Shown: positions 12,175-27,000 of the stretch, piece after piece
Layout: each line of letters starts with the position of its first letter
How positions within the stretch are numbered: the first letter of the stretch is position 1
NCBI RefSeq assembly: GCF_030867145.1
Contig: NC_134414.1
Location: 69,942,814-70,006,813 of the forward strand
Direction: 5' to 3'
Length of the DNA stretch: 64,000 nt
DNA from: Opisthocomus hoazin
Lineage: Eukaryota > Chordata > Aves > Opisthocomiformes > Opisthocomidae
Notes under the pieces: model-generated
Databases searched by the model: none
What the model was told of the DNA's origin: nothing
The model's input: the letters and a program-made list of their open reading frames with translations, nothing else
Translations under genes and position numbers: made by a program

Positions 12175-14459
12175 CTGTCAACACAGAGCTGTTCTAATAA
12201 ATCCTGTAGGGATAAGTTTATACCAGATGAAAAATCTCCTGGAACAAACCTACACAGTGGAAAACTGCATCACTTCATAGTTACTAGTATGTCAGTGCAT
12301 CAATTAAGTATCCCTGTTAACCTGAGGGAAACTTTAAGCAAGTCCCAAATTAACATATAGATAATATCGGAAAGGAATGACAAGTTACTGTGTGAATGCA
12401 TAACAAAATTTGAACAAGTCACAAAAATTCAGCTCTGGTTTTATTTTAAAGTCTTGTACAGTTTTCAGAAAATCAACTGATTTTAAGAAAAGCTCTGTGG
12501 AATACAATTGGAAAAAAAAATAATTATGGCTCTTGGGACATGGGGGGCTGTTTGTAGTTTTTGGCCGGTTTTTTTCTGTTTGGCTAGGGGGAAGGGTTGT
12601 TTTGTTGTTGTTGTTTTTAGTATTACCAGAATCCTACAGGATGTTCATGCAAAAATGGCAGACAGACCACAGATTCTTATCGGAGATCTCCAGTGTATTT
12701 TAGCCACTCAAGGGAATATTAGTTAATTTCTAAATGCTTATTATTAATTATTTTGGCAAGTATTTATTTTGTAAATTTGCATCTGTTGGAAGCACTTCAC
12801 TAAAAAGATGTTAAAAAAAAAAAGTCATATCTTCTTAGTCAAAAGCATACCAGATTGCTGGAGCTGAAATGTTCTGTTGCTGGGACCTCATTTTTCACAT
12901 TCTTTTCCAAATTCCCCACGGGTCTGTCCTGGAGGTAGGGTCATGGGAGTCCCCTGAAAACTGCTCTGTGAACACAGCTTTCCTGTTGGTGATGTGAACA
13001 TCATTTTCTCAAAGCAATGTAAATCCAGGGGGCTTCCAGTTAGTTCACAGGAAATATAAAGTTATTCCTGTTGTTCCATATTTGGACAAAAACGACATTC
13101 AAAGCAACTGCTTCCTCTAAGTACATTCTTTTACAGGAAGCTCTGGCAACAATCGCGGTATTTGCTTACTTAGTGAAATTTTCAGAATATCACATTTTAC
13201 CACTCAGTTCTGCACAGCTCAAAGGAGGCAACTGGTTTGTGAATACTAACTAATGGCATTATCATTACAATACAAAGCCTCCCATCCACATTATCTACTA
13301 CCAGGTCTATTTCCACAGATCGCCAGATACTGCTTAGCCTCCAGCAAGCAGAGAATACTGTATTTACCAAGTGAGTATCAGCTGAGTCGGTTTTTTACCC
13401 TTCTCCTGTTTAAGAACTTCACTTTCAGTTATATTTTCAAAGAAGTGAAAAAAATTCTAGGTGCCAATAGGATCCTCTGGTGTTATAGTCACTGGTGTTA
13501 CCTCACTGACACCTGAGGATCAGAGTATACTCCGGGACTTTCTGACATCCAGTGACAAGCTGTTCCAGGAACATATTTCAAATGGCACGACCCTTCCTAT
13601 ATTTGATTATGGCAATCATTGCCAATAATCCCCGCCCTACTCTTCCATTTTGTGAATGGCCAAACAGGAGCCAGGGGACACAGGTGATAAGCTTCCATTC
13701 CTCGTCTTGCTAATTTAAAACAATCTCAGCGAAGGAAAGGAAAACCTGTTGCAGAACCATCACGGCTGTCGCAGACCTCACCACCCGCCTTGTATGCAAC
13801 TAATCACAAGTGTACAAAGCAAACTGCTCCTTGTTCTGCATGACACAGACGCAAACACCCTGCCTTCTAACTCGCCTTTTTAGTGTAACTAGCATTAGCA
13901 GTCACTGGGCATGTACGCTGCAGGGAAACCAAACATCAGACTTCATTCTCCTTCACAAGGCAGAGAGATTGCAGTCTCTGAAACAAATCATACGAGTTTG
14001 ATTTTCTTGCTGCTTTCTGGGAGGGATCCGCAAAACCATTTCCAGCACCTGCCAGAGGTAGAAGCCTGGATACAAGACGGAAACAGCAGCATGACAATGG
14101 TGTCCCATCACTGCTGCCTCTGCAGCGGTGGCCAGCGATGCTGAGGCACGGGTGGCAGTCTCCTCGCCGTCCTCTCAGTAAACCCATACCAGCAGGGCTG
14201 AACTGCTTTCCAGAAACACCTCGGGGCTCCTCCGGCCGCTGTCCCTTTGGTGTTCAGTGCGCGTCCCCATTTTCACAACCACAAGGGTACCCATAATATG
14301 TTCGAGAATGGGTGCTTGGTGTGGTTGAGAGCCTGCCCCAAAACAGCTCCAGCAGGCAGCCAAAACACAATGCCACCAAAACCCAGCAGAGGACGAGGGA
14401 GAGGCAGCGGTGGCCGCCTGCCCAGTGGGTGATGCAGCCCCTCCTGGCCACCCTCCACC

Positions 14460-15140
14460 TCCCAGCGCTCCCCTGACGCGGGCCAGAAGCAGGACCAAGC
14501 TGAGAAGAAACCGCCAGGGAGGACTCCCTCCTTCCCTCCTCTCGCATGTGGCGGCCCTCTCTAAGCAGCTCTGGGGAGCGCGGGAAGGGCGGCTGCCGCC
14601 ACCGGAGCAAGCCCTCACGCCCACAGCCTGGGCTCGGCCCGGCCCACCAGCAGGAGGGCAAACCGCAGTGGCATGGCCACCGGCCAAGCTCCTTTGCTGC
14701 GGGACAATTTCTCAGAAGGTGGAGAAGAAAGACACCCCTCTTAACGGCCACGTCCCACCCCGCTGCCTCACCTACGGTTCCATTACCACCGTGGTCAGCA
14801 GGACAGGCGTGCGCAGCTGCTGTGCCAGGCGCCAGGCGTCACACCCAGGAGGGCAGCCCAGGCGCAGAGGTGGGAACCAGCCGGCGTGCCCAGACGGGCC
14901 ATGCAAGCCCCCGGACCGTCCCTGCGGGTCCCCGCCGCCATTCCCCCACCGCGCGAGGCAGGTGCTGCTCTGCGCCCCTCTCAGCGCCACATCCACCATT
15001 GCCCTGGCAAAGAGCCCACCTCGCAGCCGCCGCGAAGCCTTCCCTTTTATAACCGGTACCCACGGGGCCTCCACAAGCCCCCGCCGCCCCGGGGAGCGCA
15101 GCGTAAGGATGAGTCTGCGGGGGAGATGCAGCCCTCAGCG
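14460..15140. promoter_or_regulatory. Intronic CpG island (function unknown)
   Basis: In about 680 bp I counted by eye roughly 53 CpG dinucleotides at an estimated 65% G+C, giving an approximate observed/expected ratio of 0.7, in sharp contrast to the CpG-poor intron on either side. Long overlapping frames cover it on both strands (up to 284 codons at 14410-15264 plus), which is expected in GC-rich DNA; none has recognisable domains. It could be an alternative COL4A1 start, the promoter of an unannotated non-coding RNA, or an enhancer. Calling it regulatory is inference from composition only. Confidence 0.45.
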
Positions 15141-18100
15141 CCCCATTGCTGCAAACCTGCAGGCAGAGGAGAGGGCCCAGGCGGGACACGCAGGAAGCCA
15201 GCGAAGCCATTTTGCAAATGTTTACAGCAAGACCATGAGTGGTGCTTTCCCTTCCGTTAGCTGATAAACATGAAAGTCAGCATAAACAAATACGTTTAAA
15301 AGTAACAGCTTTAAACCAGCACAGCCCTGGGAAGCGGAGGGCTTCTTCCTCAACCGTCCTTCCCCAGACTAAATAAACCCAGAGGCGAAATCCTCTTGGT
15401 TGGGACGCACACCACAGAATGTGAGAAAAGCACCGGAAGATTAACCGGACTTCTAGGCTCGGGCCCAGAGAAGAAACCCAGGTGACGTAAAATCCACCAC
15501 AGATACCGCCTGCTGCGTTTTGAACTCACGCCGCCTGAGCACGGCATTCCTCCGGACGGGCTCTGAGCACGGTGCTTTTGCCTGGGCAACTCCTGATTTC
15601 TCGTTACATGCCCTCCCACAGCATGATTCACCACCAGCAGAGGAGGTTGTGTGCAGGTAAAACCACCACCCTGGGCTGGATCTTGCCGAGGAGACCTCCT
15701 GCCTCCATGTCACATGGGCTGCATGCATAGTGTCCGTTTGCTCCATCTTAGTCCTCTGCTACCCATAGCTAGTTCCTTACCCTTCAGCCCTCCCTGAATC
15801 TGGTTTTGCATGGTGTATGAAATGACGTAGCTTTATGTGGATACACGTGTGGGTACACGGAGAGTCGCTCCCTGAAACGGTGGCTGTACCCGTACGGCAT
15901 GAACGTCCCCAGTGCATAGCTCCATCTCGCAAGAGGTGCAGCGTCACGTTGCTAAGATTTGCTTCTACATGTCAAATGCTTCAGCTTCTGCAAGGGAAAC
16001 CTTAAGGGAAGTCCCCACTGGACTCCATGGCATATTGCAGGGGTGTATTAAAATGGTCATTAAAATGCTTCCAGGAGGACTCTGTCAGCCAGAGTATTTC
16101 GAGTCTGTCAAATTTTACTGGACTGTATGCAATTTTTATTGCGTGATTTTATCAGAACTGTCTAACCAATTTCTTGATTAAAACAATGCTCATTCCATGT
16201 GAAGTGGTCTTTTCTTCTAAAAGGACCCTAAACTTTTTCAAAAAATTTGACAATGAAATAATAAATTAATAACGACTAACAGAAACAATGTAAAATAGAT
16301 TGTTTGTACTTCACAACACTACATAGGAGGATAGCTCACTAATCTCCTCAACAACACTGGGAAGAGGAGACAGGTAAAACAGGGATAGCCTCACTCCAGC
16401 CAGCAGACTCAACGAAGAGTCACGAGATTGCTAATGAGCAATTAATACATTTTAAGAACCTTATGGTATTCTGGAAACTGCAGTAGTAACCACAGCAGTT
16501 CAACATCCTTGTCAAACACTGGATTTAAAAAGCATGTTACATGTTTAGTCTACTTAGCAGCCAGCCAAAATATACAAAAATTTCATTTCACGAACCCACT
16601 TTTCTTCCCCACAGATCTTAAAGCTCTTCCAAACAGGTTCATGCTATGGCAATACCACTGCTACAGTAAAAAAGCTGCATTTAATTACTCTAGTGAAATA
16701 TTTCAGCCAGTTGTTGCATACAGAGAGTTCTAAAAACCACAGTATCACAGGGCAGGCCTAAAATTGGAAGAGTATTTCCTGAAGTGAAATCTGGTTTAGA
16801 AGTATTTGCATTCTAACCCTACCACAAATTTTGGACTCGAAGCAGTACCAGAAGTTTAGCGCATGCATTTTTCTCAAATATTTTGACAAATTGCCAGTCA
16901 GCAGTCTACCTGGGCATCTTCTCCTAAGCCCCAAGTTACAACTTCATTTCAGTTAAACTAATAATTTTTGGAACGAATTGTCATTCGTTTATCTGTTTGG
17001 ACTCCTAAAAAGCCATAAGGGGAAGCACTGCTTTCTCTGCTCTTTAACAGGCCAGTGAATTCTGGCTTTTGCTCCCATCAAAGATGCCATTGACTATGAG
17101 CTGCTTTGTCTTCAGGACACATCAGTATCTTTTCTCCTAAAGACTCTGCACACTCCAGAAACACTTCACTCAGTTCTAGTTACATTTCAAAGGACATTAC
17201 TCCATATTTAAAGACCCCAGACGGATACTGCCACAGCTGTTGAAGAGTCACAACTTGCAAGAGATATGTATCTTAAATGCCAACCTCACGGTTTTACAAA
17301 AGCCCTTGCTCGGTAAAGAAGTGAAGACTCAGCTACTGCTCAGAAGCACAAAGACAACTAACCAAGGAGCAAAAATGCACTTTTTCTTTCCTTTGCTGTT
17401 GCAAAGAAATGATCTCAAAGGCCTCTATTCCTCTCTGAGAAACACCAGCTAAGTGGTAATACTCAGGGGCTTGTCCAAGTGGTGGTGTCCATTAGGAAAT
17501 AGTCTATCTGAAAACAAGCTGAGGGAAAAAAAAAAAGAAAAGCAGAAAAAAAAACCCCTCAGCCCTCAACCTGTAAAGGTCACAAATCCAACAGACAACT
17601 GAGAAGCAATCCCTAAATCACTGTTTCAGTTCACAAGTCCACTTTGCAAGCACTTTACCATGCCCCATGGCTGAGGCAGCACCTCACATCTGCAGCAAGG
17701 CCCTAGATCCTGCACAGGCATTGCCAGAAGCAGGGAAATACCTCCCTCTGTCTTTAAGAAGCATAGTTGGGCTAGTTTGGTTTATGATGGTTTATGACTC
17801 CCTTGTATCTAACTTCAATAAAAAGAACAAAGACGACCTTTACCACAGCCTAATCTACTGATTGCAACACTCCACTGAGAATTAGGAGCTACGGAGAGGA
17901 GCATATGTCTTCTGCTACCCGATGAGCAGCACTATTACCACACCGTGATGTAAAAGCTAGCAATGGCTTGTAGGACTTGCAAGAACTCAGGGCACTTGTG
18001 TGCGTCAGGCTTATAAGGAGCGGATGGATCAGACCTCTTTAGGGGCGTTGCTGTCTTCCTCCCTCATCTAATGACCAGCAAACTTACATGGGAAGTAAGC

Positions 18101-19536
18101 AGGCTTAGGTGGAAATTAGATGGTCTAAATCTCCTACTTTGTCCCATTAAATTCCACACTTGAGGTGGTTACACCTCCTGCTCGATCCAGTTCTTCGTTC
18201 ACAGCCCTAGGGCACAGAGGACTTCAGAACATGGCAATGCAAATTATCAGTGCAGCTTTTATTGCCCTAAAGTCCTAAAGCCTCAGTCCTCCAACTTGCT
18301 CTGAATTCAGTCCTTACATTAACACACCAGAACGTTCATACTGGCAGAGCCTATAATGCCAGCTCTTCCTGTGCAAATCCGTTCTTTATTCCAAAAAAAC
18401 ATTTTCACTTCCAACTGGATTGTGAAATTCTAGATGCACAATGCACTGCAAATAAGCATATCTATTAAAGAGAAATTTGTCTCAAAATCAGTAACTAAGG
18501 ACTAACCTAGACTGATTGTCAAACAGCTTATTTTTTTCTCTTTCAGCTGTGGAACTCAATTTTAGTAATGCGGCTGTCAACTGGATTCTTTTTGGCGTTT
18601 TTAAAACCTAGCCACAAGTTAAAATCAGTACTGTCCACATGTACTCTAATTTACTTGTCTGGCCCAAATGAAAAACAGACACAATTTTCTCAAACCCACA
18701 TTTTTCAAAATTGACATTTGAAAATCCAGTTTTAATAAAAAATTAAATGTTGGAACATGACCACAGTACAGCAAAATAGAGACAGGAAATACTATTTTAG
18801 TGTGCAACATTTGCCAGACGCAAAAGGAAACAAACTTGTCAGTCCTCTCTTTCTTTCATGGTTCTTTGTTGACTAGACAGGAAGCTGACAAAAACTGATT
18901 TTTTTCCTTTTGTAAAGCATACAAGGTAATTTTTATTGTGCCACTTCAGTTGCTGACTGTATTTGGAAAATAAAAACAAACTTCATGAGCATCCAGGGAA
19001 GTGTTTAATATCTGACAGTTTACAAAAACACCGTACTAATTAAATACAAAAGAAAAGTAAATAGCTTTCATTGCAGAAACGGAAATAATGTGATTTAGAA
19101 GAGAAGCTGAAAATCCATTCTTTTCTACGGCAACTTCCTGAGTGATGGAAAAGCTATAGCTGAGTAAAATTAAACATTTGCCTAACCTGCATTCCACATG
19201 TAGAGGTCAGCAGAAGTGCAAACACTGATGAACACTGAGATATAGCTGTAAATATTTTGTGAGTAGTTTATTTAAAAACAGTAAGAAGCAGCTAGATAAA
19301 GTTCAGCTACAACATTTCTTCCACTTATTAAAAATAAGCAAGCAGACACAAATAGGCTTCAACGACCCTTGCTTGCTATTTAGAATGAAAACCCAAATAG
19401 ATAGAATAAGCTCAACCATCCAGTAAAAGCTTCATACTAAACACTAAAGATCTCATTTTTTGTTAAAAGAAATAATTAAAATTTTCTGAAAACAATAAAC
19501 AAGGGTTATTATATGACCCTCGTCAGATAACGAATT

Positions 19537-19587
19537 GAGTATGAATGCTTTATGTTTACAGCATTCATACTCATTATGAGTATGAAT
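19537..19587. repeat. Perfect 13-bp hairpin followed by a third copy of its arm
   Basis: GAGTATGAATGCT (19537-19549) and its exact reverse complement AGCATTCATACTC (19560-19572) are separated by ten bases; a further T:A pair extends the stem to 14. The arm then recurs in direct orientation as GAGTATGAAT at 19578-19587. It is too short for a typical pre-miRNA. Confidence 0.75.
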
Positions 19588-22500
19588 TTCAGATCTCTTC
19601 CAAAATACATTCCGCCAATATGAAGCTCATGGCACCCAAAGGGCAAGCCGAAGCACCCAGCGAAGCCTACTCCTCTTGCCAGTCGCTGAGGGGCTGGCTC
19701 ACAACAGGTAAAAGCCACAGAGCCCAGTAGCGGTGGGACCTGCCACAGGTTTGTCCTCTCCTTTCTGTGGCCCTAGCTCTACTCTTCTGCTGCCACTGGC
19801 ACACATCAAACCTATCCTGGGACTAAACTACATGAGAGCTAAATACAGTGGCTTTTTCCCCTCAGTTTTTTTAAGGGACCATTTTAGCTTATTGAATTAC
19901 TTTCATTCTGGGATCAACCAAAAAAATGCTGCCACAGTGGAGGGCAAGATGATGCAAACAGGGCCACAGGTTGCCCTGTCTAGAAACAGTCTGAGGCGGG
20001 GGAAGTTAAGATTGACACAGGCTTCACAAGTACTTTAATTATCAAAGGAACTTGTAATTTTATCAGGCACTGAGCTAAACTGGTAAGCCAATATATTTAT
20101 AAGCTACTGCATGCTACTGAGCCAGAAAAAGATGGAGATCCCCAGAGTTTACCTTTAAAATGAAATATTACTTATCATATTCCCTTCTCCAACAGTGTAA
20201 CTTCCACTTACTAAAAAAGATACTTCTATTTTTACTGGTATTAGTGAAAGGAGGTTCAAAATATCTCTGCAATTATGCTGGTTTAAATTCTTCTTCAATA
20301 AATTTGATAGTTACTTTCCACTTTCTATACCTGCATGACTTCTGTTTAATCACCTCATTCCATATTGGTTTGAAAGATACTGTGTCCTCCTTTTTTTTCA
20401 GAATAGGTTGTCCAACGTTATATCATTATGGATATTAGCTCAATTCACAATAACAGTTAATTGTAATGTGACTGCTAGCTTAGCCAGGCTTCTTGTTTGT
20501 CAAAAACGACCACACATCGTGGCACTACCAACATGGCTTCATCCTATAAGTTGCAAATTTCAGGGAACTCAGCTGTTGAAAACGAGCTTCCCAATGCTCT
20601 TTCCTGGAGCGTTCCCAGCCTGTGAACACCTCTAGAAGACGTATCACCCAGAGTACATCTAGCAGTACAGACATTTTGTAACTTCGCTAAAGAAATTTAA
20701 AATTTCTAATTATCCTGCATCGTTAAGTATATATCCTTGCAATTTGCCATATGTTCCCAGCACTAACATACAAGCATAAACCCAAGAATTTTATCCTCAA
20801 GTAATGAAAAACTACCTCAAGTCATGTACAAAAGTGATGCGGAGACTCACACAGTCCTAACTGACAAGCATTTCACTAGAACTAAAGCTGTTTGCAAACT
20901 GTAAATTTGTCTAGCTGTTTCAGAACATTCTGGGTAGATTAATGAATGAAAAAATGTTCAGCTCAACAATCCCCCTAGACAAGAAATGCAAATATTGACA
21001 ATTTTGAGTAACAAGTGTCCTCAAAAAACAGGAATAAAAGTGATAAATGTAAGCAAAACCACCCAAAGTCACATCACGAGACCGTCTTATAATGCCAGCA
21101 CATCTGCAAAACTCATATTAAAACTCAAAAGTTCAGAACATGTCATTCTCATGGCAACATCCTTAATGCGCCAGATGTATTCCCAAATCGCTCCCTAGAA
21201 CAGACCACGCTTTTAACCACACATCTAAATAACACTTTTTTTAAAAAATCTCATATATGCATGCACGAAAAGTTAAAGAAAACCGAAGTCATTAAAATTA
21301 CTACCTCTACTTATTAAAAGTGGCTTGTTAACCAAAAGGGCATCAATGCTGCCTACACATAGCCTTAAACTTGTGACTACCACCTTACAGATGTGTTGCA
21401 AGTATTCATGACTACCAGGGGTCCTTTCATTTTTGGCAATCTGCTTTACATGGGAGTTATGTGAGTTTATGACAAATTTCTAGGGTTTTTTTTTATTTAA
21501 AAATTCTCATCCCTTTGGCTGTCTCATAGATCAGAAATCTGCAAACTAAAGATCAAAAAGAGCAGGTAAATTTCAAAGAGACTGAAGGGTTATTATTTAA
21601 AAACATTCATTTTAAGTCAAAATAACACTTGCTTTGGGCCCACCTCACATTTCTTGCACAGGGATAATGGTAGCTCTGTCTGGATTTCCTCATGGATCAT
21701 TTTTCTAGCTGATTTAATTCAGAAGTTGAAACAGATAATAAAGGTCATATATTAAATAATTCAAGCAATTCAATTTTAGGGTAGATTCAGTCTGTCTGAT
21801 TTACCATTAGCATACTTTAACCAGATATAAGCAAAAGTTTTACAAGTGAATTAGTCCCCTAATTTCACTGGTGCTTGCTTTAAAGGAGATATTTATTTAT
21901 ATTGCTTTTTTGCAATATTTATCATCACCTCTCTCTAATAGTTTATTTGATCTTCAAGTAAAATAATTCGGGTTTGAAAAGTACCCTATTAAGATAAAGA
22001 TAAAACACTTAATTGAACTCATATATAGTGCTAGAAAGAAACAGAAGCTACTTTATTTAAAAGGATTTTAATACTTAAATTATGCAACTTTCCACAGTTC
22101 TCAGAGTCATCTGAAATGGAAGAGTTTCCATCCCTATCATCACACACTAACAAAACTGGAAGCCCAGGAAACACGGGGAGCAATAGTGCTCTCGGCTCCA
22201 AAAGCCAGCCAAGTAAGCTCAGCCTATTTCCCCAGCAGTCTGCATCTCAAAATCACCAAGACTCTTGTATTTAACCCTTCCTTCACTTCTTCATGAAGCA
22301 TGACCTCTTGAGCGTCACCCTAGGCTGGTACTACTCAGAGCACTCAGAGCAGAGAAAGGAGAGCAGGAGAAGGCACTGAGATGTAGGATTAGGAGTTCTG
22401 GTTGACAAATACAGAGGCATGAAGAACAGCGGCAGGTTGTCCCAAGGAGGAGGAGGAGGAAGACAAGGGTATTTGGATTCCAGAACCCACAGGCATCTCC

Positions 22501-24068
22501 GCAGAAGCACAGATAAGCTCATACATTGCAATTTTATTCTATCTGGCTTTCCTTTCAATTCCAACTGGAAAAAAAAAACAAAACAAAACCTGATTTCTAA
22601 TCAATAGACTTCAACAGAATTCAGAATCCAAGTGTCTCCAGTCACAAACATCCTCGTGCCACAGCATCTCCCAGAAAGAACATAACGCCACAGCCATTTA
22701 CAAAGTGCATACAGCAACGGAATGGCTATGAGGATGGATACTGCACTCAGACTGGAAGAAGACACAGCTGGTTTCTTTCTTTGATATGCACCCATAGCAT
22801 CTGACTCCTTCCCACAATTCCTTCAAAAAAGAGACAAAAGTGATACCAAGTAGTCCATATGAGTCAAAAGGCCTTCAAGAGGTTCTGAACATCAAACAAG
22901 TTTTGAGCAACTAAATGAGAATATTGCTGGAGAGGTGCAACACCTAGAGCATCCAAGTTTAAAAAATAAAAGTCATGAGAAATACTGCTGGAAAAGAGAA
23001 AAACACCAGCAAAGCTCAGTTTAGCAGCAGCATTAACAATAGCATTATTATTTCCTCTGCACAAATCAAAATAAGCTTCATAATTTTCAAAATTGCAGAG
23101 CACTATGCAGATCCAAACCATTGCAGCAGATTCCTTCAACAGAGTGCTGCACCCATCACATCACCTAAAAATATGATCAGAAACTGTGGAGTACCCAGTA
23201 ATTTTGAAAAATCTTGTTACTCATTTAGATTTGGCTATACAAGTATAACTTTGGGCACCCACTTACTTTGTAAATATGATCACATTTTGCCTAATTTTCC
23301 AATCCTTTTTTTTGTCAAAGAGCTTTAAGAATTGAAGAGGCACTCCACTCCAACTGGCCAAAACAAAACAAGACCTGGCAGATTTTCTGAAAAGATCAAA
23401 AATACCACAAACAAAGTTCTGAGTTGCTTGGGTAAAGACAATTATTTCAACTGCAAAAAAAATTCTGGTTTTTGCTCAGAAGCAGGTCACCGTAGAATGT
23501 ATTGAAATAGTCTTCTTGAAATGTTCACATATCAAAAATATGAATGCTTTTATACTACTCAAATCAAGGCCTGATGTAACAGTAACTTCTATCACTTTTT
23601 AGATTATGGAATCACCATTTCATCCCTTGGAAAAACTCTACAAAAATAGCATCTGTGGGAAGATGGAAACATTAAGCAATTAGTACCACAGAAGATTCTG
23701 CTATACTCATTAGGACAGCACCATTCTTCCTTTGGTCTTGTTTTTCACATCCTTCCTTCCCTCTAGATGGCTATGTGTCACCATTTTGTAAAGAAGAAAG
23801 CATCTGAATTTTATCTTTGTAAAACCTCAAATGTATTATTTCCAGAATTTTTAAATCATTGTGGAGGAGTAATGGAACATAAAAAGTTGTAGGTATTGCA
23901 GCACTTCATTCTTATCCGGGAAAATGTGTATTCCTATAACAAAACCCAAAACACTTGAATTAAAAAGACTTTGTTTTCTCTTCACAATGGTGACTAATTT
24001 CAAATACCACATGAAAGTGTCAACTCTAATGTACAAGTCAGAAGGAACCTTGACTTACATACTTTTCT

Positions 24069-24081
24069 CCCCCCCCCCCCC
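24069..24081 (+). repeat. Homopolymer of 13 C
   Basis: A run of thirteen consecutive C residues. Length polymorphism or sequencing error is likely here. Confidence 0.9.
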
Positions 24082-27000
24082 GTAAACTCTTTCGGCCTTT
24101 TCCATTTCGAGTGTTACTTCTAATACGTGTACAACCTGTCCTGAAACGTCTTCAACGCTGGAATCGCCAGCAAACTTCAAACAGGCTCTAACAAACACGT
24201 GTAAAAGCACAGAAAGCTTTTCACTATTTCTGACCAGAAGACACCACTGGCAACAAAAAGCTGGCAGTGAAAAAGCTCAAGGACTAACCAAACTGGCCTT
24301 GAAATAGTCATATTGCTCTTTTCTGAAGAATCCTTAGGTTGGCTTCTTTTACGTGCACACGGTGCTGGACAGACACACACCCGGGCTGACAGACACACTG
24401 CCAGCTCGCATCCTAACCCTGCTCTTGGCAATTCGCAGCGTGCCCTGCCTAAGCATGCCCTGTGTGAGGACTCACATCAGAGACAAGTCCCTGGAGCCTT
24501 TAATTTATTTTATAGGTTAGCTGTGCAGTAACATGACAGATTTGTTACACCTTGTAACAGCATGCAGCATTGTTAGTATTTTCCTGTTGGTCTACTTTGC
24601 CACTTCACGCTATTTAACTGTGTGCCACAACAAGATTTGGACTTAGATTACCATGAAGTGTCAAGTGCGGGTCTAACAGTGCAAATGCAAGGCTGGTAAC
24701 CTGGATAACACGCAGGGAATTCCTGAGCCTCCTACTTAGATTGCATGACCATTCTTAAAGCAAAGTAACTTGCAGTATGAACTATAACGTACAAATACAT
24801 TTCATAGATGTGATTTATAAGTCAGTGGATTAGCTGCACATTCACAAGATATCAGACAGCAGAGTTGCCAAATCATAACTCCCAGTTTCAAAAACCGCCT
24901 TTCAAAAAAAGAAGTGAAGAGAAATCCTTGTGTGGGAACTATTCCTGAAGAAGAGTTTCAGCTGTGTCTTTCAGAAACATTACTAGAAATATCCGAGATG
25001 ACTGACAGAAGTGACAGATGGAAGTGACAATTACGTTCAGCAGAAATATATACAATGCTTCTAGAAAGTGAATCCCTATTTCCTACAGCATCAGCAGCTG
25101 TAGGAAAGACCCCTCCTTTTAATGCATCGATTGGGTTTTTTTCTCCTTCCAGTAACAGGGACCTTGTTTAAATCCAGTTCTGGAACAGACCATATCATCC
25201 TTTGCTGTGCAAACTCATCTGGAAAAACAAACTGTGACTATGGGACCTCACTCCTAAGCATCTAAAACACACCTTACGTGCAATTGTTTTCTCTCAACAA
25301 TAGTTAATCTTCTCTCTCCAACATGGCCTGTGCTTTGCTTTGTCCTTGCCTACAATAACACCAAGTGCATTAGTGACCAGGTCTGACAATCCTGACTTCT
25401 TCCTATGTGGCTGACACTCAAACGGAAGCCACAATCATATCTGCATCGGGGGATGCAGATGGATCCTATGCAGGATCTTGCTGAGGTTAGGACATAGGTT
25501 AGATCCAGCCTGAGGGTGCTTGATCCTGAAAAGAAATATGACACTTGAGAGGTGGGGAAAGTTAGCTGGAGGAGACTGTACAAGTAGTATCCATCTCTGT
25601 AACCCCTTAGTGTATAAAAACTAGAGTGAAAGAGTGGGGAACTGTATCCTTTACAGATAACACCATTTGTCTGGAGACTAATGAAACTTTCAGTCACTAA
25701 AGGATTCCCATGGTTTAAAACAGCAATAAAAGGACCAAAAAAAAGTTTTTCAGTTGTTCCAGTACAGCTCCCATTCTCACCAAGGCTATTCCTGCAGTTA
25801 GAGCATTTATAATCTTTCTCCTATTTAAGAGGGGAATGACCGCAATCACTTTTTCCTCAGTTCAGTCATTACTAAGGTCTTGCTCATCTCCACAACACCA
25901 AAATGTCTCAAGACCTCTACCCTTCTGTCAGCTCAGGTTCACATCAATGAACACAGGAGGTTTTACGAATAGGGAAATGGGTTTCACAGGGAAATAAGGA
26001 GAAATTAATAAATTAGTCTTGTGTCTTTGCCCATTCTGTGCACCACACATACTCTATTTCATCCTTCCCCCATTGCGTGCCCTATTTTCAATAAAATCCT
26101 GAATGGTTTGAGATTCACCCCAAGAGGGAAGGAAGAGCAGAAGGAGCCACTGAGGCTGCCCCAACAGTTCCTTCCCCAGGCTGGCTTTTGCAGGAGCAAC
26201 TTTATAAACCACAGCACCTTCTCAGGCAACAATATTTTGGTCTGCAAGATTAGCCACCTCTAAAAGGCAAGACGTAGTAAATTAATTTCAAATGCCTATC
26301 AAGTAAAGCAAAGGTACCCTTTGACAGGAATATGATGAGGTTTAAAAAGCATAGTAAGTCAGAGCAGCAGCTTCACACATACTTAAGCAGAGCTGTATGT
26401 AGCTCTAACAAAGGATTATCAGATTCAACTTTGAATGTTATCTGTTTATTCTAAATTACTGGTGGCAGTATGCTAGCCATTTGGGCATCAAATATCTTAT
26501 TTCTTTTATAACAACTCCCAGGAGTGCATATCCCATAATATAATGGCTATAAAAATAAATTCAGTTTAAGAATTCTTGAAAGGTACTTTCAGGATTTAGA
26601 AAAGTGATGCTTATCATATTAAAGAAGCGGATTATGGAAAGGGATGATTACGGAAATGGATTTTCTACAAAGTCTTTGCCTTTACCTAGAAAAAATAACA
26701 TTTGAGAGGTATTATGTTGAACTACTGCTTTTCAGAGACTACACTGTATACTGTAGTATTTGTCATCCCATTTTCACTTCAAAATAAAAGCCTACTCTAT
26801 TTCACTTTATATTTTCACTTTCAAGCAAAACCAGCTGACTTTTCATGCACTTTCAGTTTTTGAAAATTAGTCCCTGGCAATGATTTAATCCCCCCTCCAA
26901 ACCAAGAGAGATGAGATAACAATTACAAAGCACTGAAAACAGGAAATGTTGTAAACTCTGACACACTATTAACTATGCTGGTTCAAATGACACTGACATT

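Noticed and set aside
14410..15264. 284-codon plus-strand frame as a possible gene
   Set aside because: It coincides with the CpG-rich block and has overlapping long frames on both strands, no recognisable domain and no splice-supported context. Treated as a regulatory candidate only.
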